Positions 58,661-64,000 of a stretch of DNA of 64,000 bases are shown in pieces. Under the pieces are notes generated by a model. It had not been told where the DNA came from. It was given only the letters and a program-made list of their open reading frames with translations, and ran no database searches. Within the stretch, counting starts at the first letter, position 1. Every line of letters starts with the position of its first letter. Source of the stretch: Lepturacanthus savala (lineage: Eukaryota; Chordata; Actinopteri; Scombriformes; Trichiuridae); the NCBI GenBank assembly GCA_030544235.1, contig CM060477.1, positions 25,057,934 through 25,121,933 of the forward strand, read 5' to 3'. The position numbers were made by a program, and so were the translations under genes.

Positions 58661-58767
58661 CTCTGGTTTTCTCTGCTAATTGCAGCATTGTGACTGCAGG
58701 CGTTCAGAATACAAGCAGAAAGGGCTGAGAACATTTGACTGTGATCAGTTGGGACTGAAGACCAGAC

Positions 58768-58768
<1 letters not shown>

Positions 58769-58811
<43 letters not shown>
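58769..58811. repeat. (AC)21 microsatellite
   Basis: Pure AC tract, about 110 bp beyond the TG tract at 58460-58660. Confidence 0.98.
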
Positions 58812-58813
<2 letters not shown>

Positions 58814-58969
58814 ATAACAGACACATCAGTAATAATGTTCCCACTGCTGTCTGTCTGTAAAGCTGGAGACAAAACACCAATGAGGAAAATATGAGGGATA
58901 ACAGGTTCAGTTATACTACCAGCAACTAAGTGGCTATGTGAATATGATATATTATTGGAATTAGGGCTG

Positions 58970-59400
58970 TAGCTAATGACTATTTTGATAGTCTGTTGAT
59001 CATTGAAACAATTAAACCATTATTTGTTTGGTTCATAAAATGGTGTTAAATATCAATCACTGTTTCCCAAAGCTGAAGATTCAATGTAAAATATCTTTTT
59101 TTGTCCAGACCAACAGTCACAACCCAAAGATCATCAGTTTACTATTATAGCCAGGAATATAACCAGGAAATAATCAGATATGAGACAATGGAACCAAAGA
59201 ATTTTCTTTTTCCAAAGGACACATTCTTCATATATTGATTTTTCGTCAAAAAAGACGACAATTAATGTAAAAGATTAATCGGTTCTAGTATGTATTTCAG
59301 CTTGACCGTATTACAAGACCCTTAGATGCATGAGTGTGTATTAGAGCTGCAACCATTAATAAATATCCAAATTCTCTGGTTGCAGCTTCTCAAATCTGAT
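58970..59400 (+). repeat. Family A MITE, forward, plus a truncated copy
   Basis: 58973 begins TAGGGCTGTAGCTAATGACT and runs to about 59290 with most internal blocks. A truncated copy starts at 59343 (TAGAGCTGCAACCATTAATA) and jumps to CAAATTCTCTGGTTGCAGCT. Confidence 0.62.
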
Positions 59401-60254
59401 TCTGAATCCATTTCTTTAGTCTATAATAGTAAAATGAATAAATGTTTCAGATTTTTTGGCTCGTTAAATAAAGGAAAGTAAAACACTGCATTAAATCACA
59501 ATATAAACACACTGTCGGTTTTCACCTGGTCTCAAACCTCCTCTCGACAGATAAAGACGCTGCGACGCCTGGAAACAGACGACAGCGTCAACACCGACCT
59601 CAGATAAAAGTGATGAGGAGGCATCATCTCCACTCCACTGAGCTTCTCTTTGCTCTCTACTGGATGAACAGGGAAACTCTTAAAACCTCAGCACTTATAA
59701 TCAATACATGGATGAAATTCACCTTGGCTGATGCAGCCGCTCGTCCACTGATAAAAGACGTCAGTTAACACCACTGACGCCATAAAAGACCTGTGATTTC
59801 ACCCCGATGATGTCAATCATTGGGAGTTTTTTTGTCTCCATGGTTAACAGTGAACAGAATAATAAATCAAGGTACAGCTCTGTGATGTGTGGACAGAATC
59901 CTGAAGCTGCAGATATTCTGCAGTGCAGATGTGCACAGCTGGAGACATGATGGACATGTAGTAGTTAGAAAACTACTTTCTGGAGTCTGTGCAAGGTCTG
60001 TGCCTTGTTGGACCAGTCAAAAAACTCCACCAGAGTCCATAGTATTCATCTATATTCTTCTATAACGTAAATGTTTCTTTTTTTATATTTTAATGTACAT
60101 CTTTAGAGGTGAACCTTTATTTTATGCAAATCTTTCTAGAGAGAAATTACAGAGTAATAATTTCATTGTGTGGTGTAACTGCCTGTTCTATTGTGCACAT
60201 GACAATAAAAATACCTCTTGAAATTTTGCTTTTGCTTTTTTTATTTCTTGTAAT
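59401..60254. other. Unique stretch with a LINE-like 3' tail
   Basis: 60160-60230 (TTTCATTGTGTGGTGTAACT, then CACATGACAATAAAAATACC) resembles the 3' tail of fish L2-type LINEs. The rest is unique. No gene is supported. Confidence 0.35.
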
Positions 60255-60578
60255 ATATAGGTTAGCAATGATCAGTTGATTAATCGATTAGTTGTCAATT
60301 TTTACATCAATTGCCAACTGTTTTAATAATCAATTAATCATTTTGAGTCATTTTTAGGAAGAAAATGACCAAATACTCTGATTCCAGCTTTTAAAATCTG
60401 ATTATTTCCTGGTTTCTTTATTCTTCTATAATAGTAAACTGATGATCTTTGAGTTGTGACTGTTGGTCTGGACAAAAAAAGACATTTTAGGTTGAATCTT
60501 CAGCTTTGGACACACTGATCAACATTTTACATCATTTTATAAACCGACTAACTAATCAAATAATCGTAGCAGTCCTAG
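60255..60578 (-). mobile_element. Family A MITE, reverse, nearly complete
   Basis: From GATCAGTTGATTAATCGATT to AATAATCGTAGCAGTCCTA, with TTCTATAATAGTAAACTGAT, GTGACTGTTGGTCTGGACAA and TTGAATCTTCAGCTTTGGAC. The left TIR is degraded. Confidence 0.7.
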
Positions 60579-61416
60579 TTTCAGCTTCATTTGTAGGGAG
60601 ATGTCACGTCATCCATCTTTATATACAGTTGACAGTCTGGACTTTTTACTGATAAAACTTTATGAATTAAAGATTAGGTTCTATAAAAACGAGAAGTTGA
60701 GTTGAAGCAGAGTGCGCTGAGGTCAGAAACATCCGGTGTGTGTTTGACGTTAGATGAGGACAGACAGACAGCGCTGCCCCAGAGATTCTCCTGGAAACAC
60801 AAGTGTGTGTGAGTGTGTGAGTGTGTGTGTCTGAGATACAGATCATCTCCAGCCGCTCAGTGAGTTTGTCTTCTGCCAAAAGGATGAAGGGAAAAATATG
60901 CATGTGGGCGCGTTTTTTATCCACCAGGGCAAGATGCAATATTTGCAAAAACTTGATTATTAGCAACAGTGGCAGAACCTCAAATCTGCTCAGACATTGT
61001 TGGCAGCGCCTCGTCACCCATTAAAATACAGGAATGGTTTTCATAGCTTGCAGCAGGCGAGTGCTGCCGACGCCTCCAGCTACTCTATAAGAGCATCTGC
61101 AATGGAAATATCACACTAGAGAGAAAGATGTTGCTAGTTTAAATAGGAAAACCCAGATGAAAAATGCATGTTTTGCGTTATAAATACTTGAATTTCATTA
61201 ATAGACAATGTTGCGTTCAGGCTTCAGAAGGTTTTATTTTTTGAACTGATATGGTTAAAGGACAAGTCAATTTTAAACAGTTACCACTCTTCACCACACA
61301 AAATCCACAGTCTCCTCCTGTGCAAACGTGTTTAGAAAGTATTCTGAAGTGAATCTGAAGCTCATGAGTCATATCAAGTGGAATATAGATTTGGGCTGGT
61401 ATCTAAGGACAGATGT
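60579..61416. other. Repeat-poor stretch, possible conserved non-coding DNA
   Basis: 60700-61090 has balanced composition, several CG dinucleotides and no copies of the local repeats. Both strands have open frames (minus 116 codons, plus 67 codons) without recognisable domains. Confidence 0.35.
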
Positions 61417-62152
61417 ATTACAATTAGCACTGTCAAATTAAAAAAATTAACGCAATTAATTATGAGTATCAATGGTGGCGAGCCCAGGGGTGAAAGTGAA
61501 TCGGAACTGTCCGGAACTACATTCCGTTAAAAGATTCACGACCGGAACGGCGTTCCGTTAAAAAAGGAGAAGAAAATCCCATGTTAAATAAAGAAAACAA
61601 GTTAGTTACATTATCTGAGTGCTGGAACAATCCCAGTGTGCTCGTTTCAGTGTAATCGACGCTGTTTGTTGTGGTGTCTGTGCCGTTTGCCACGGAGCGA
61701 CAAGTCTGAGCGCGTCTCTGGTTGCTATGCAACACGAGTCGAGCTGAACAAATGTGTTTCTGGTTGGCTGATGGACACGTGGTCACGTTATCAGCAACTG
61801 CTATATTGAGCTTAAGTGCCTATTTGACACAGCCTTATTTTATTTCAGAATTTTATTTAACTGAATCGCTGTATTTGTTTTACATTTCTGAATAATGCAC
61901 TTGGTCTAACTGGTTTAATGTGCTGGACCTTTACTTTTGGATTTAATTCATGAAGCACAGTTCACCAATAAAAAAAATTAGATTTCAGATCTTCTCTTCT
62001 TACTGAATTCTATTGATTGAATAGAATTCAAATTCTTTATCAGGAGACCTTTAGCAGATACATTGAAATGCGATTAATTTGATTAATTAATTACAAAATC
62101 CTGTAATTAATTTGATTAATTTTTTTAATCGACTGACAGCACTAATTACAAT
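61417..62152. mobile_element. hAT-like element with perfect 8-bp target duplication
   Basis: ATTACAAT at 61417-61424 and again at 62145-62152 flank 720 bp starting TAGCACTGTCAAATTAAAAA and ending TTAATCGACTGACAGCACTA. The ends are inverted repeats (TAGYRCTGTCA). A second CAGGGGTGAAAGTG-type end motif near 61486 suggests a nested or composite element. The CpG-bearing interior at 61500-61790 has an 89-codon minus frame I do not recognise and do not call as a gene. Confidence 0.83.
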
Positions 62153-62574
62153 ATACTATTATATCCTTATAGGATATATATAGGGTTTAGGTTAAAACCA
62201 TTGAGAGATGCTGCTTGTTTACTGGGAGCTTTTTACAAATATGTAGAGCATAAAAACTATTATAGAAGACTAAAGAAACCAGAAAATAATCAGATTTGAG
62301 AAGCTGGAACCAGAGAATTTGTACATTTTCTCCTTAAAAATGACTCCTAGCTGGTGATTATTCATTTCAATAATCAATAGATTAATCCTATCTAAACAGT
62401 CGTTAGTAGCTAAACTCATCTAAACCAACAGAATTGCATTTATATACAATTATAAACAATTTGTTTAATATTCGTTTTCAAATGCAATAAAATAAATAAA
62501 TAAAAAATTCAATAAAGATATGAAATGTGGTGAAAATATTGTGTATATTGTGTATATGTGTTTATTGTGTATAA

Positions 62575-62580
<6 letters not shown>

Positions 62581-62646
<66 letters not shown>
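62581..62646. repeat. (GT)33 microsatellite
   Basis: Pure GT tract of 66 bp, preceded by TATTGTGTATA repeats. Confidence 0.98.
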
Positions 62647-62648
<2 letters not shown>

Positions 62649-63001
62649 CAGTGCATTTTACTGTATTTTTGTTCAGCAGGAAAAAGAGAGCATTCAGTGG
62701 TAAAAAGAGTGCAACTGTGTCAGATATTGATTTTGTATCAGCCGATCAGAGACAAGCAGCAGAGGAGACGCTGCAGGTCTGTTCTGTGGCAGATGTGGAG
62801 TTGCTGCAGGTGTTTTCAGGTTCTTCTGAGTGTTTAGTCTGTTTTGTGAGGAAGTTTGAGCCTCTTTACTTTTGTCCTAAAACTACCAAAGTTTCCACAG
62901 GTGCTGGGGATATATTTAAAAGTGAGTGGGTGACTGTAATTACACAGGTGAGCAGAGAGGGAGGGTTTCCAACGCTGAAACGGAGCAAACACACGTCTTG
63001 A
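62647..63001 (+). other. Unrecognised open frame downstream of a GT tract
   Basis: A plus-strand frame stays open for about 118 codons after the GT tract (KKRAFSGKKSATVSDIDFVS, then SADQRQAAEETLQV and SVADVELLQVF). The start codon lies upstream of the microsatellite, so the nominal 147-aa frame is not credible. The non-repeat part has ordinary composition. I recognise no domain, and there are no clear splice sites beyond a possible AG at 62681. Probably chance. Confidence 0.15.
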
Positions 63002-63540
63002 TTGGCACAGCTAATCGCTACGGTTGCCATGGTAACTGGACACAGCTGAAAAAAGGGAGGATGTTTGGCAAAGGTGACGGAGAGAGAGACAGAGGGGGAA
63101 CTTATAGTGGAAAATGAAACCAGACAAGCGGCTGAATATGTTTCTGATTGAAGGCCTGTAATTTAGCGGCGGTGATGGAGTTAAAGGAAGTAAAGAGGCA
63201 GGTCGGCCGTCTCCAGCTCACTGTGGACACATGATTGAGCTAATGGCAGTGATAATACCAATTAAGGCTTGTGCTAATTAAAAATAATTACACAGCCAAC
63301 TTCTATCTGTCATGGCTGGGTGGCTGTGACTGAGTAGATAAGGAGTAAAAAAAAAGTTCCTATAAATAATATAATATATTATCACTTTTTTGCTCTCTGT
63401 GACCTATAGTTCATGATGCAACCCAAGAAACTTTTTGCATTGACTGAAGTTTTGAATTTATCGGTTTATGATGGTTTAGCTTTTTTCAGTTTGTAACCAT
63501 GGCAACCGCAGAAACATCAGCGTGATAAAATTGACCTAAA
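63002..63540. other. Repeat-poor stretch with clustered TAATTA words
   Basis: 63230-63300 contains CCAATTAAGG, GTGCTAATTAAAAATAATTA and nearby GAGCTAATGG, a cluster of homeodomain-type sites in otherwise unique sequence. It is a candidate enhancer, by inference only. Confidence 0.35.
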
Positions 63541-63917
63541 ATGAAAAGTAGAACTGCAACGATTCATTGATGAATCAATTTGTTGTCAATCTTCACATTA
63601 ATTGTCAACTTTTTTGAAAATAGATTCAAATAATTTGAGTCATTTTAAGAAGAAAAATTATTTTATGAAGCAAATGTCTAAATTCTCTGGTTCCAGCTTC
63701 TCTTCTCTGATTATTTCCTGGTTTCTTTATTCTTCTATAATAGTAAACTGATGATCTTTGGCTTGTGGACTGTTGGTCTGGATAAAAAATCCATTTTAGG
63801 TTAAATCTTCAGCTTTGGGAAGATTTACACCATTTTACACCATTTTATGAACCAAACTACTGATCAATAGAATAATCAACTACCAAAATAGTTGTTAGTT
63901 GCAGCCCTAATGAGAAG
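63541..63917 (-). mobile_element. Family A MITE, full length with target duplication
   Basis: The element is 63549-63909 (361 bp), starting TAGAACTGCAACGATTCATT and ending GTTAGTTGCAGCCCTA. The flanks are ATGAAAAG (63541-63548) and ATGAGAAG (63910-63917), 7 of 8 identical. This is the copy that best supports family A being hAT-like. Confidence 0.8.
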
Positions 63918-64000
63918 AAAAAATATGTACTTGGTGTATACTTAGTTTTTTTTTGTTTTTGTTTTGCTCATGTCAAATCCACTAACATGGAGGGGGCAGA

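Noticed and set aside
59548..59607. A short plus-strand terminal exon after an AG at 59548 (IKTLRRLETDDSVNTDLR then stop)
   Set aside because: The stretch before it is a fair acceptor, but there is no upstream exon, homology or clear poly-A context. Eighteen codons are too few to support a gene.

Overview
This window is vertebrate, almost certainly percomorph teleost, genomic DNA. The evidence is a split gene with small GC-rich exons in AT-rich introns, very dense dinucleotide microsatellites, V-SINE/DANA-type retroposons, Tc1-, hAT- and piggyBac-like DNA elements, and decayed fish-type LINE fragments. There are no prokaryotic-style genes. Most open frames are microsatellite or repeat translations.

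The only protein-coding gene I can support is fam184a, on the minus strand. Ten internal exons lie between 32189 and 1. They join in frame with canonical GT-AG borders into 536 codons plus one base (1609 nt) of continuous coiled-coil protein. The protein is colinear with recalled human FAM184A from the VIYALNTKNDEHE segment to the segment aligned with human SAEGLIASLQDSQ. The gene is partial at both ends: the start-codon exon was not found and should lie beyond 64000, and the C-terminal half lies left of position 1. If the start exon is upstream, 32190-64000 is all first intron.

Layout: 1-12.5 kb holds exons 10, 9 and 8 and a 10.5 kb intron with LINE remnants and a nested V-SINE. 12.5-23.7 kb holds exons 7, 6 and 5 and many copies of two MITE-like families, here called A (hAT-like) and B (AT-rich, palindromic). 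23.7-27.5 kb holds exons 5, 4 and 3, with an intron bounded by transposon ends. 27.5-32.2 kb holds exons 2 and 1, a V-SINE with a 13-bp target duplication, an antisense LINE fragment and a large Tc1-derived foldback palindrome. 32.2-64 kb is repeat-rich intron or flank, with two hAT-like elements and three piggyBac-like elements with recognisable target duplications, inverted copies of one 32-bp tandem repeat, a cluster of tRNA-iMet- and tRNA-Leu-like pseudogenes, and some repeat-poor stretches that may be conserved non-coding DNA.

I found no new multi-gene system. The most interesting features are structural: the tRNA pseudogene cluster, the A-B composite MITE, the foldback palindrome, the array split by a TTAA transposon, and transposon ends and a CA tract close to splice sites. 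Gene and element identities come from recalled family sequences, not from searches.
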